Shown here piece by piece: positions 1 through 12,000 of a DNA stretch of 64,000 nucleotides; within the stretch, counting starts at the first letter, position 1; each line of letters starts with the position of its first letter. The stretch is from assembly GCF_003589595.1 (NCBI RefSeq), contig NW_020653200.1, forward strand, positions 2,029,751-2,093,750, given 5' to 3'. Both the position numbers and the translations under genes were made by a program. The DNA is from Hyposmocoma kahamanoa. Taxonomy: Eukaryota > Arthropoda > Insecta > Lepidoptera > Cosmopterigidae. Under the pieces are notes generated by a model. The model made no database searches. It was not told where the DNA came from and worked only from the letters and a program-made list of their open reading frames with translations.

Positions 1-1290
1 TAATAGGGGTTAAAGTATGAAATTGCCGATTTGTACTGAAAATCTAAATTGTTTATTTTTTAAATTTTTAACAAATTTATTTAATCAAAATAGTTGCCAT
101 TATTATCTATACATTGCTGCCATCTAATGGGAAGGTTATTAATGCCTTTACGATAGAACTCCGACGATCTAGACTGCACAAACTGTGTGAAAGCATTTTG
201 TACTGCCTCCTGGGAAGAAAACTTCTTGTCACGTAGATAATTATCCAAATCACGAAAAAAATGGTAGTCCGTTGGAGCAAGGTCTGGTGAATACGGAGGA
301 TGACGAATGGTTTCTAACGGCAGTTCCTGAAGGGTCAAAATGGTTTCTCGTGCTGTGTGAGGTCTCGCGTTGTCGTGGAGCAATAATGGTGAAGATCGAT
401 TCATGAGTCGGGGCTGTTTTACTGCTAGTTTTGTCAACATGGTTCGGAGTTCGGCACAATAGACATCTGCCGTTATTGCTTGACCAGATCGGAGAAAACT
501 ATAGTGAATAACACCATGCTGAGACCACCAAACAGTTACCATTACCTTTTTATTGGTAAGTTTTGCTTTAGGACACTGTTGTGGCATTTGACCTGGGGTC
601 AGCCATTGCATTTTTCTTTTCCGGTTATCATAAAGAATCCACTTTTCATCACATGTTACAATTCGATCCAATATTCCTTCATTTCTGTACCGGTTCAACA
701 AGGCAACACAAGTTTCAACACGCGTTTCTTTCTGCAGATCAGTCAAATCATGAGGCACCCATTTTTCGTATTTTTTTATTTTATTGATTTGACGCAAGTG
801 AGTCAATATTGTGGGTAAGGTAACGTTAAACCATGCCGCTAATTCCTGGGTAGTTTGACTAGGATCGGCTTCCATTATATATCTCTTAATTCATCGTTAT
901 TCACCTGTGTGGGCGGTCTTCCTCGTGGCTCGTTCTTTAAGTCGAAATTTCCATCACGAAAGCGTTTAAACCAAAATCGCACGGTGCGTTCATTAGTAGA
1001 CCCCTCTCCAAACGCAGCATTGATAATGCGGGCTGTTTCTGCCGCGTTAGTTCCGCGTCGGAACTCGTATTCAAAAATCACTCGAATTTTCGCAGTATCC
1101 ATCTTTCTTGTCTAAATTGAATAACAAAAACAATTGAAAGTCGATATTCAAATGTTTCAAATTTAAAAAAAAAAATCATAGAAACCATTTGAAAAAAGTT
1201 TCATTCGAAAACCTCAAACCATGAAGATTCTATGAAAATTCAAAGAACCTATTGCAATAAAACGGCAATTTCATACTTTAACCCCTAATA
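1..1290 (-). mobile_element. Full-length mariner element (cecropia-like), inactivated
   Basis: A complete Tc1/mariner unit lies at 3-1288, bounded by TA at 1-2 and 1289-1290, the expected target duplication. The ends are inverted repeats of about 27 bp: TAGGGGTTAAAGTATGAAAT, reading inward on the left, recurs as its reverse complement at the right end, with a mismatch in the outermost base. The length of about 1.29 kb is typical of mariner. The single transposase reading frame runs on the minus strand and is split by a frameshift. Assignment to the cecropia-type group rests on my recognition of the protein, not on a tree. Confidence 0.93.
81..1102 (-). pseudogene. Mariner transposase, frameshifted (DD34D)
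   Basis: The N-terminal part (1102 down to 875, about 75 residues) is the helix-turn-helix DNA-binding region, including a WFKRFRDGNFDL-type segment and a GRPP hook-like motif. The C-terminal part (875 down to 81, 264 residues) holds the catalytic domain: the first Asp in VTCDEKW, the second in HDNARPH, and the third in YSPDLAPTDYHFF. Exactly 34 residues separate the second and third Asp, as in DD34D mariners. The two parts meet at a TAATG, where the first frame stops and the second begins in another frame. One indel therefore separates the DNA-binding region from the catalytic domain. The catalytic residues are intact, so the damage looks recent or light. The protein would otherwise cut and paste the element at TA sites. 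Confidence 0.92.
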
Positions 1291-2229
1291 TTATGTTCCT
1301 TCAAATCATTATATCATTATCTTTAGTCAAAATTGCTCATGACATTTCACGCAAATAAGCATATTTTATAAATGCATACATAGTGCTTTTCCGGCTAAAG
1401 CAGTGAGGTTTTTGTAAATTTTCATTAATTACCTATATCATTAATTACCAGTGTAATCCACGAATTGGGGTGCACCAAAGAAGCCTCCTCGTACGACGTA
1501 CCAATCGTTTCCTGTGTCTGGTACACTCTGAGCAATAATCGACCTTACGCCGATTGGCAAAATCTTTCACCACAATCGCAAGCATTATAGTGTATCCCAT
1601 CGATTCGATAAGCGCAACTCATTGGTAGTCGGGCTTATCTAAAAATTGCCCAGTGTCATGACAGAGCTCTTTATAGGACTCGACTGGTTGGCGAGTGCTC
1701 TTAGTAACGGAGTCTGTTGCAAGCACCTTTTGGTTTTGTTCCAACCGTGTTCCGTCGGTTTCAATTCCCCTTCCCGATTGCCTTAGGTAATCTCGCCAAT
1801 TCTCGGTTCGCTTAGACCTGTTGTCCTATCTTGCTGCGCAGAGCGTGCCACTCTGAAATGAAGGCCAAGGAGACCCAGTGAAACGGTCGTCCGCTGGCTA
1901 CCCGCTGCTACATAGAGAATTCGATCGAAAGCCTGTTCCAGCCCTACCCTGCTGCCAGTGCTACAAACCTATATATTTTGTTGAACCCCAGAGTGGAACC
2001 CGTCAGCCACTCACGGGTCAGACTCCTCCTTCCCACGTGTCAAGGAGAGTCGCTAGTTCTCTAGTGCGGGGTCTTGTCTAGTCTATACCTGTGAGCATGT
2101 CGAGGCTACGGCAATCCGTTTCATCTTCCATTTATCCGCTTTAATAATGGCTGATCAAAAATCGAGGAGAAAAGTTTTTCACTTTTGTGAATGAAATTTG
2201 AAATTTAAATAACGTCCACTATTATTTCG
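1291..2229. other. Upstream flank, no gene seen
   Basis: No supported exon. From about 1480 the stretch is richer in GC than its surroundings and contains a 67-codon open frame (1878-2081) with no recognised domain. Because it runs straight into the LINE relic at 2230-2690, it may be decayed 5' sequence of the same element; that is inference. Confidence 0.4.
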
Positions 2230-2690
2230 AAAACTCGTAGCTGGCTTTGTCGAAAGAGCTGTTCGCGACTTTGACGCGGCCTGCGATCTAATACAGTTAG
2301 TAGATATACTAGAATACCGGTAATTGAGAATCATGTCTCTGGTCTGTTCACGTCTCACTCAAACGGTATTCAGGTATCTAGTCACCTTCGCTTAGGAACA
2401 TCCGACCATCTCCTGATCCGTTCTGAGTTCAGTGCAACTCAAAAACCGACTATCTGAAAGGCGTCGTGCTTGTCACTGTAGGTCTGCCGATTGTAACATT
2501 GGATAACATGAATTCCACGCCTCCTTCCCTTCCACGGCCTCTGTTATCGACGTAATACTATTGGACATGGAATGTTTTATTCTAATTGCGGCAGTGCATA
2601 TCGGTAGACGTTCTCAGCCTCGGTTGGATAGGTCTTGTGCTGAAGCTTGCAACGCCAGAGCAAATAAATTGTATCAAAACAGCTGAGAAA
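2230..2690 (+). pseudogene. Jockey-like LINE endonuclease relic
   Basis: Read with frame changes, this stretch gives fragments typical of the end of the apurinic-type endonuclease domain of jockey-like non-LTR retrotransposons. They are a DLIQLVD block near 2287, then HVSGLFTSHSNGIQV, then LGTSDHLLIRS with the conserved SDH near 2401-2409, and a linker resembling RRACHCRSADC near 2460. Stops and shifts break it up. It lies directly upstream of the fw promoter region. Confidence 0.55.
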
Positions 2691-2986
2691 ATAATAGCAC
2701 AAAATATAACACAAAATATATAACACAAAAGAATATCTCTTACAATGCTTACAAGCATATATAGGTTAGGTTGACGCGCCGGTCGAATCTTAGTAGAGCT
2801 TCCGCTTTTACCTTTCTCGAAGGCAGTGTCAGTGGCAGGGCGCCCCGCACCTGCTACCTGCGCCGACGCACCTGGCGCGCTTCCACCAGCTTAGTTGACC
2901 GTCAATCACTGCGCGAGACGCACGCGTCATGACCGCGCCGCGAGTGCTGTGTTAGTTCAGGACTTGTGACAATCTACTCTTTTACC
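2691..2986 (+). promoter_or_regulatory. Probable fw promoter and 5' UTR with a short uORF
   Basis: A GC-rich block (about 2780-2970) directly precedes the fw start codon and contrasts with AT-rich flanks. An arthropod-type initiator TCAGTG lies at 2829-2834; I see no convincing TATA box or DPE. If transcription starts there, the leader is about 155 nt and carries an eight-codon upstream ORF at 2929-2955 (ATG to TAG), ending 31 nt before the main start. The exact transcription start is not determined from sequence. Confidence 0.5.
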
Positions 2987-3032
2987 ATGGATACGCATGT
3001 GATACCAATCTTCCTCATTTTTCTCCTTCGAG
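2987..3032 (+). CDS. fw: fw exon 1: signal peptide start
   Basis: The exon encodes 15 codons plus one base, with a hydrophobic run IPIFLIFLL. It ends at AG|GTAATT and is phase 1. The split glycine and the WALA that follow in exon 2 complete a signal peptide cleavable after Ala20, just before the first CCP cysteine region. The ATG sits in ACCATGG. Confidence 0.82.
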
Positions 3033-6000
3033 GTAATTCCATTCATAAAATGTTCTTATGTTATTTTAAACTACAATAAGGTTACGGTTTACTTCGGACC
3101 ATTTTCGGAGATGTGGCGATAATTTTTATTTCACTCAAATATGTAATATTTTGAAATTGGTCGTTGATAAATAAATAGTTTATTTATTAATTTTAAGTAA
3201 AAATGTATAAACGCTTAGCCCGCAACATCGTTACCTTAAGTGACCTCATTGCAGATCGATTGTTTAATATTATGAACTTGGGGACCACGGGTTGTTTATT
3301 CTATATTTATTTGGTTTGTACATATTTAATCAATAAACAGGTCTTGTTAAATAGATTACAAATTTCATTGTAATATGAAAAAAGGAATAAAATTTGCGTC
3401 ACCATTGGGTTAACGTGATCTCAAATTCTAGCTGAAGTGGCGATACAAATATACCAACATTTAAAATTATTCGAACGTTGTAATGTTCACAAATTGTTAC
3501 GCTTTTTCTAAAATTGTATTCGTCCAAATTAAGAGTTTGATTCGACGCATAAGCCTATGCCTTGCTATCTTTGCCTTCGAATAGTTTTAAAAGTTGGCTC
3601 TTCTATTAATTTCTGAAATTTCGAGATGCATGCGCCGCTTCCGACTTCCGTAGAAAGCTTTCTATCAACGCCCGGCACTATCGTGTGATAACAACATTAC
3701 AAAGCCTGTTTGAAAGTTTATTACTTAAGTGAATGTATAAGCATAATGTATATATTGAAGGGTATATTATTAACGATTTATAGAGGTAATGGAGCATTAC
3801 TGTATTTGAAAAGAATCACGTATCATTTATATGCATTTCATAAATCAACAACAACAAGGAGCGACAGTTGTTAAAACATAATGTTTTTCTTTCTTAAACG
3901 TTTCAAAGTACATATTATTATGATAATTACTAATAATCAAATTTTCATTGTGAGTTTTACTGGCGGAATTGCTACCATGCTGGTCTGTAACGCAGAAGTC
4001 CGAAGCTCGTTTCTCGAGCCGGGAGAAATATTTGTATGGCCTACATTTATTTCTCTCGTGAGTGGGTATAATTTGTGGTTGTCTATGCGTGCGCCCATGG
4101 CACCCGCGATACAGGGTATCCCTAGTGCGGGGCTAGGAGTGTGTGCATTAAAATAAAAGGTCTTAAGTTATCGCGATTGTTACATAAAGGAAGTGAAACA
4201 TAGTCACGGCTGATTGTCAGTAATCCGTAACCATGGGATCTGTAAAGGGTCCGTAAAGTTATTTTTTTAAATTATACGCCATTATATCCGAAAGAAGTGT
4301 TGCATTTCAGCAATTACGTAAATATTTTTACGTAAAAGTATACCTATTATAAAAATCCGATGCTACAGCAGATGCAATATAACAACGATTCAGCTTAAAC
4401 TGCGTGTGCGTGTAAAAAGTCGCCGCTAGCCGTGACGGTCGCGTGCCCATCCGTCCATTGCTCTGCGCCTGCACCAACGACGACCAATCGATCTAGAATC
4501 CATTTAACGTTTGGTTTCTCGTGTCTGTTTGTTGGTAACTAAACTTCGGTACATTCTACATGCATCTGATTCACGTTGCTGTGTCACTTGAATTGCGGTA
4601 ATAGTCGTGGCCTCTTCTAAATCGGCCGCCGTGAAGTTAATTACATGTACTCGTAAGTAGTATTAATTTAGCTTAACTTAACTTAATCGCAAAGCTGACA
4701 AAAAATGCATTTAAAAGCAAAATGTTCCCCTCCAAATATTCGTGGGCCGGATGTGTAGACTTCCCCACTTCCGTTGTTCGGTGATAATGATGTATAATTT
4801 TTATCCTGGGCACTTTTTAATAGCTTAAAATTATTTTCCGAGCACCAGCTATCAATTTTATTTAATTGATTAAAAACAGAGATGTTTGCCCAATTTTAAA
4901 TTAATTTACAGTATTCAAAGTACTGGTGGTAAAACGACATTACGAAATTATATATATATATAACGAGTATGTACTTTACATTTGTATGTACTCATATTAT
5001 ATTCATTAAACTGTTTTTTGAGAGGATGTTTGGTAGGTACCTGTCGCTCAAGACGTCATAAGCACGGAACATCACATTCTTTTACGCATTCTAACTTTTT
5101 GTTGCCATCACTCCCTGGACAAATACCTTTGCTCGTCTTGTCTTTAAATGTATCTTATAGCCAGAGCATCAAAGTCGAAATTTGCTAGATTCTTTCCGAG
5201 TTAAAAAAAATACATTCCAAAGCAATGGTCGAACATAATCGACTCCTTTATTACGGTCCAACGCTTGAAATTTCCACATAACATTTTGATAATTCTGTCT
5301 TTTTTCATCTTGTTTTGTTATAGGTATGTTAAGGCATTCTTGAAAGGGTGGTCCTCTTCTTTACCTATCGTAACTTGTGCCCTTTCACCTAGGCGTGGAA
5401 GTGTACTCGTAAGTAAAGCAACTACGCGATGAAACAAACCATGTTTTTCTCATTCACGCAATATCAATAATAATATTTTAAAAATAAAATAAAAATATAT
5501 TTATTGCAAAACACAGAAAAATATGTACAGCGATGTGTCTAGTACTATGGGAAGCTAGGCCTTACGTCCGTCAAGTGTGTTGCCTAAAAATAATAATAAC
5601 TAAGTCTATTACAATAAGCTTATAAAATATGATTGGTAGAACACAAAGAGAGGTGGTTTACATTTCATTTTAGTACATTCATAAATTTGTTACATAATCC
5701 AGTATAGTTCTAGTTTTTTTTTAAATAACAAAAAACAGCCAACTTCAGTACCAACAAAGAACAAAAACATTGAAAGAAAATTTAAATTTAGGAATATCAG
5801 TGTACTTACCGATTTCTCCGTCAATTTGTGGACCGATTTTAAAAATTCTTATTTTGTTTGCAAGGGTTGTACTCTCGAAGTGGTCCCTGATGCCGACGAT
5901 ACTGTTCTGGGTTCGTGTCGGCTACCTATCACAAATTGAAAAAACGCCACAAATAAAAGTCGCCTTTTCACTTGACACAATACATAGTCAACAAATGACA

Positions 6001-9000
6001 ACCAGAAAAACTTACTTATAAATTATACAAAGGAGTCCATAACAGTCCCATTGTCACCAAGAAGTCAGAATCAGAATGAAATGAAATAAAATGCAAAGAA
6101 AGAATCCCATGGAAATCGAAAAAAGCCGATAAGCAGACTTTTCAGGTCGGTTTTTCTTCAATGAAAAGGTTACAATTATATGTATATGTTTTCTTAATTT
6201 TAATTACCGTCCTGTCTATATGGGCCTTCCAGTTGAGATTCTTTATTATTATTATTGCATATAATCTTTTAACTAATCTAAGTAAAGAATCCTGTAATGC
6301 ACCAATTTCTAACGAATATTTTTTCTTTCATCCAATTTAAAATCATAATGACATCTAGTTATACTATGTTGTTATATTAGTCAGTTATTTTATTGCAAGA
6401 TAGTAAAGGTATATATGTAATAATATGTTGATATGCATAATATGATATTTAAATTTATATGATGGAAAAATAATAATGATTATGTATATATGATGGTAAA
6501 ATATGAAGCATTTAACACAAACATCTTCTACCTACTTGTATTATTACTACAAGCTTTAGCTGACTGACTGTGAAAAGACCTATGAGTTATGAAATATGAG
6601 AGAGAGAAAATATACTTATACCGATATACATATGTAAGTCTATAGTTCCAAAGTAAAGGCAAAAGCTAAACAAGATGACCTGAATTTGGTAAAATTAACG
6701 ACGACGAAACCAACGACTTGCAAAAAGTTTGACACTGGGAGCGGTCATTACATTTTTACGACATACACCTTTGATAAATAGTTACTGAAAATCAATTCAA
6801 TACAATTTAAAAGTGTACATCGATAATTATTAGAAATCGGAAGGACGGCTAACCAAAGAATGTCTTAGAGGAAAGATATTATCCGTCTATTTCAAAAGAT
6901 ATTGCAATTTACGGAATCAAAATAATTACTAAAAGGAAAAATAGCTTAATTCCAGCTGAAAATTGGCATACGAGATGTGTAAATATCCTTAATCCCAATT
7001 CGGCTCAATCCATTCAAGCGCGTATTTTTCGTTTCGCAAAACTAAAGGCAAAGAGCACTGACTTGACCGATGGCCAATAAAACACGATTACATGCTGAAG
7101 CTGGAGTCCGCCACCGCATGTGTCGGTTTGGGCAAACAAATAACACATAATATGTGCCGATTTCTATTGAATCAGCAGTGCTTCAAACAAATTGTGCTTG
7201 TGCAACGATCCCAGCGATTTCCTCACAGCGACGTCAAAATTTGATGACCACGCAGGAAGGCAGATTCACATCGTACATGCGTCATCGCATATCATTTCTA
7301 CATATGCTTCAATGCACTCGCGAGTACAAAATGGTGCAACACAGGCCATTACAGTTGTTGTAAAAATAGCATATTTTAAGTTTTGTGCCTTTTCATCAAT
7401 GACCCATTTAGAAATCATACCAAAGTAGCTGTTAGTAGGACGCAACTTTCACTCGGTGACTAAGCGGATACGCGAAGATTATTACAACGTGTCATTCTAA
7501 GAATAACATTACAAGAGTTAATATACGGATCTCTGTTTTCCCTTCCGTGTATTTTCCGCTTCCAAAATGCTGACAATCGTTTGATATTATAAAATATATC
7601 AAGCCAATTCATTAACGACGATATATGCAAAAGATACAGTGTAGATAGCCGCCTCTATTTTGCATATGTTGCTGGATTACCGATAAAGACCTCGGCATTT
7701 TAGAAAATAAAATTCTATTTCAAATCGCCATGTTTATTCCGCGTGGTCACAGGAATGAGAAAGAAAATGTTGCCACAGGGTAAATTCTAATATGCTAAAA
7801 TTAAATTACATAATGTTGCGATATTTTTTTATATTTATGTATTTGTTGATTATATTAACTTAAATATAATCATCTTTATTTGACCCGAAGAACGAACAAT
7901 ACAATACAGTGGTGAAAATATTAAATGGGTTTATAGTTCAGCATATGTCTTAGAGGATTACACACGGCGACTTATAGCAGCGATGCAGGCGCTATTCGTC
8001 TACGCGCGCGATTTTAACCAGTGATGCAAACGCGATGCAAGCGCGCGACTGCATCGATACAATCGCGCGAATGCATAGCTACACTTGGGATTTATAAGCG
8101 TTTGCATCGATGCAATCGCCTATGAATCACAAAAGTAGCGATGCAATCGCGCATTTCACGAACGCGCGTTTGCATCATCATAATCATTCTTAGCTAGTGA
8201 TAACAGAGAACACACAAATGAATTATGAACACATACATACACATGAGTCAAAACAATTTGACTTCGCTTTTCACTACTATTGTTTAACAATTGAATGGTG
8301 GTAGGACCTTCCAAAGTATACAACTGTGTAGTCGATCAGTAATTATATTTTATCTACCGCGATCGTAAGTGATTGTTACAAATAACGCGTTGAGGTCGTT
8401 TTCTAAGGGAAGTTGCTTCACCACATCGCCGTTTCTATTTAGGTCATCGCTTCCACGAATGGATTACCTTCAATAAAATAAAAAAGTATTATAAGTAGTC
8501 AACCCGCACTTTTGCATTTTTGAGTTATAATTTTAATTTTAACACATTGAATTTGCCTTCCACATCTGAACACTTTTAAAATATTGTACTTTATTATAAC
8601 CTCCATAAAGTCCACAGGGTTTGTTGTATACCTTAATCAAATTATGACGTTGATTAAGGACAAATAACAACCATCATATTCCAAATTCTAGTGACTAATG
8701 ATCTTATGCAAGGTTTCGATTTCTACCTTGTCATTTCCCAAATATAACAAGTTACATGAATTTATGTTACTAATTAATTTTAAAAAAATGTTTTCATTAT
8801 TACGTATATGTAAAAGAAAACTCGTTAATATCGTAAATCCTCTTCCTACCTCTTCAAAGCAATCATGAACGTCGGCAAAAAAAATTGTTTGGTTTCAAAT
8901 TTTTATACTGGAACTCCGGTTTTGTAAGCAGACTTTTCAGACTTGTATATTTACATATTTTTTTAATGTGGTTTTTGTATTTATTGCTCCGGAAGTATTA

Positions 9001-12000
9001 AATACCGTTAATCGGGAACTTGTAACAAGATATTCAGGATCGTCGGAACTTGTAACAAGATATTCAGTATCGTTGTTATTCCATTTCCGTCCCGCTGCAG
9101 CGCGCTGCCGCAAAAGTGAATATATGGTAAAAGCGGCCAATAGTGCTAATTAGTGGTAATTTGAAATTGTGTAATCTGCCGGGTTAGGATCAAGGCCAAC
9201 TACCGCGTCATGTTTTCGCAACTTTATGCGAACATGGGTTCATACATTTAGCTATAACACCTGTGACATGATGCATCATGCATTTATTGCTTAACTGCAC
9301 TAATTAGATATGCTCTCTTCCTGAGAACAGTGTACGACACAAGCGGGAAAGTCCTTGAGACCAGTACCCAAGCTTTCCGCTTCATTCGCTTTTCGGCGTT
9401 TCAGCAGATATTCTTCATATCGGAATGAGGTCATCACCATGCACGGCCAAACTTCACCCTCTGCTGGGCCTCACGTAGTTTATACCGTCTATCATGATCT
9501 TGCTCTAGTCTCATCCATCTGTGGGATAAAGTGACAAGAAAATAATCAAAATTATTGCTGATTATTCCATCTAAATAGTATGTTGTTAGTATTCTATTAG
9601 TTGATTGTATTTCTCCTTATTTAGCTTACGTTTTTATCAAATGTACCTACTCGTATTTATGCATAGTTATTTCTTCTTTTAAATGTAGATAGTAAATTAA
9701 AGCCGATTAAAAAATTTAAAAAAGGATTATAAGACCTTTTTTATACTACCGTCTTCTAATTTTTTTGAACAATTATCCGTAGTGACCTGCATGTACATTT
9801 TTGCAGTTAATAATGTCTCATAAACAATTATTTGTACTCGAAGCTACTGAAGATACGACACTGGCATCGAGGTAATGAAACGTATACGGTTATTTGACGT
9901 ACATAGGAAGACTTGCATAATACCATTGTAGTATTCTGTTACTTTTTTAAGGCATTTGATATTGTGCACCTAATTAATGGTGCACATTATCAAATGCCTT
10001 AGAACTACTACTACTAAAACTATGGTCAGCAAACTTAGCGATTATGATGTGGTGAACCTCGTCCTGTTTAAATCGTGCTTATCGTGTTTGAGTAATAGGC
10101 TCTAGAGGGTCATTATCAATGGTACGAGGTCATCAGGTTCTGCAGTAAGCATGAGTGTCCTTGAAGGCTCTGTTCTATGTCCTTTTCGTTTCAGCTTATG
10201 TTAAGATTTACGGAGTATCGTAGTATCGTACATGAGATTGTGTTATTTAAAGTTACGAGGCAGCTGTGTTTTTATAACGATGCGAATAATGGTATTTTGT
10301 GAGCACTATATTACTTAGTTAAGAACCTATTTCTAACTCCATAAGAAAACACAAATTACAGTACGTGTACGTGTAAATTTACAGTAACCATGTCAGACGA
10401 ACCACCACAAACACATTCAATTTGAAGAAAATATCTCACCTCTAAGGGCGAACTAGGGCGTGACTTCGATTTCGCGCACTGTCCTGTAACGGATTTAAAT
10501 AAAACTTTACCAATACATGTAATTCCACGAACTGCGCCCGTCAACCTGAGACAAGTTGACAAGTCCCATGTGCTTGTAATTTCACCCCACCCTTACCCTT
10601 CAAAACCGAAACGCAGTAATGCTCACATGTGGTGGCAGTACTTTCCTGGACGAACCCTTTCACTTTCACAAGGAGCTCCACTGCTTTCAAAAATTTTTAC
10701 TTTGTATCACAAAAGAAAATCAATTTAAGCATGTGCTTATTACGATATTATGAATTTAAGAGGAGAAAAACCCCTTAATGGATAAAAAACGTATAAAATA
10801 TAGAATGATTCCGGATGCAGTAGATAATATACCCACGCATATTAAAATTTCTAAAATCTATCTCCAATCCAATCCAACAGCGGTTCTCAAATATTATAAA
10901 TAATTTGACAAAGGTGAAAGACGTTGATCTTTCGATTGGAATTCCCTAAAGTGGAATATAACGAGACGAAGAAACAACTCGAAAGTCGAAGTTGTAAATT
11001 AGAACTTACAGTTAAGTAGTATTAGCATTTCGCATTTAAGTATGGCCGACTGTTTAGGCGACCGGTTGGAGCCATTTTATCCTCGCCATATGCCACATGA
11101 TTTTAAAGCATTCTTAATTTCTCGTTAAGATGCCCGACGCCTAGCAATGGAAACCAGATTTATATTACAGTTGTCTTTTTAAGGTTCTAAACACACTATG
11201 AGAAGATACTAGAGTTGATCCCTTCTTGTCGGCAATATGAAACCTGTGTTTTATATGTAGTATCGCCTCGACGCTATTTATATTTATTATCATAATCAAT
11301 AGAACACAGACCAAGAAGATCGCTTGGTCACAATGACTGTGCTTGGAAGAATATAGATATAATAGACGGGCGTGACTTCTTGATGTCGTTGTACCCAACG
11401 CACAGAGGAAAAACTGAAAAGTATGAACAGCTAGCCGAAGAGGTTTGGTAAATCTGGCGGCAGCGAGAGGTATATTTGTTGCCCCATATATTGGGTGCCC
11501 CTCATTTTGCCACCGCTGACGTCGTCCCGAGGACCCTGACGGAGAGTATAGTTAACCTGGGCCTTCCAACAACCCTCGGGCACAAAATTCAATAGGCCGT
11601 TATAATCCGGACGACATCAATCGTCCGCCGTCAACTTAACATGCATTAGTCGAATAGTATGTAGGCTGTTCAGCCAACACTACTGCTATCATTATCCGTT
11701 ATTGTGTACCAAAAACTTCCCCAATAACTTAATAATCAAACACGCATGCGGTTTTACCAATAATAAATAAATAAATAAATAAATAACGCACACACTCAAC
11801 ATAGCCCCGCACTAGGGAAATCCTGTGTCGCGGGTGCCATGGACACACACATAGACAACTACAAATTACACCCAAACTCACGAGAGATATAATTGTAGGC
11901 CATACAACTATTTCTCTCGGCCCGGGAATCGAACCTGGGACCTGTGCGTGGCAGTCCGGCATGGTAACCGTTCGGCCACGGAGGCAGTAATACCAATATT

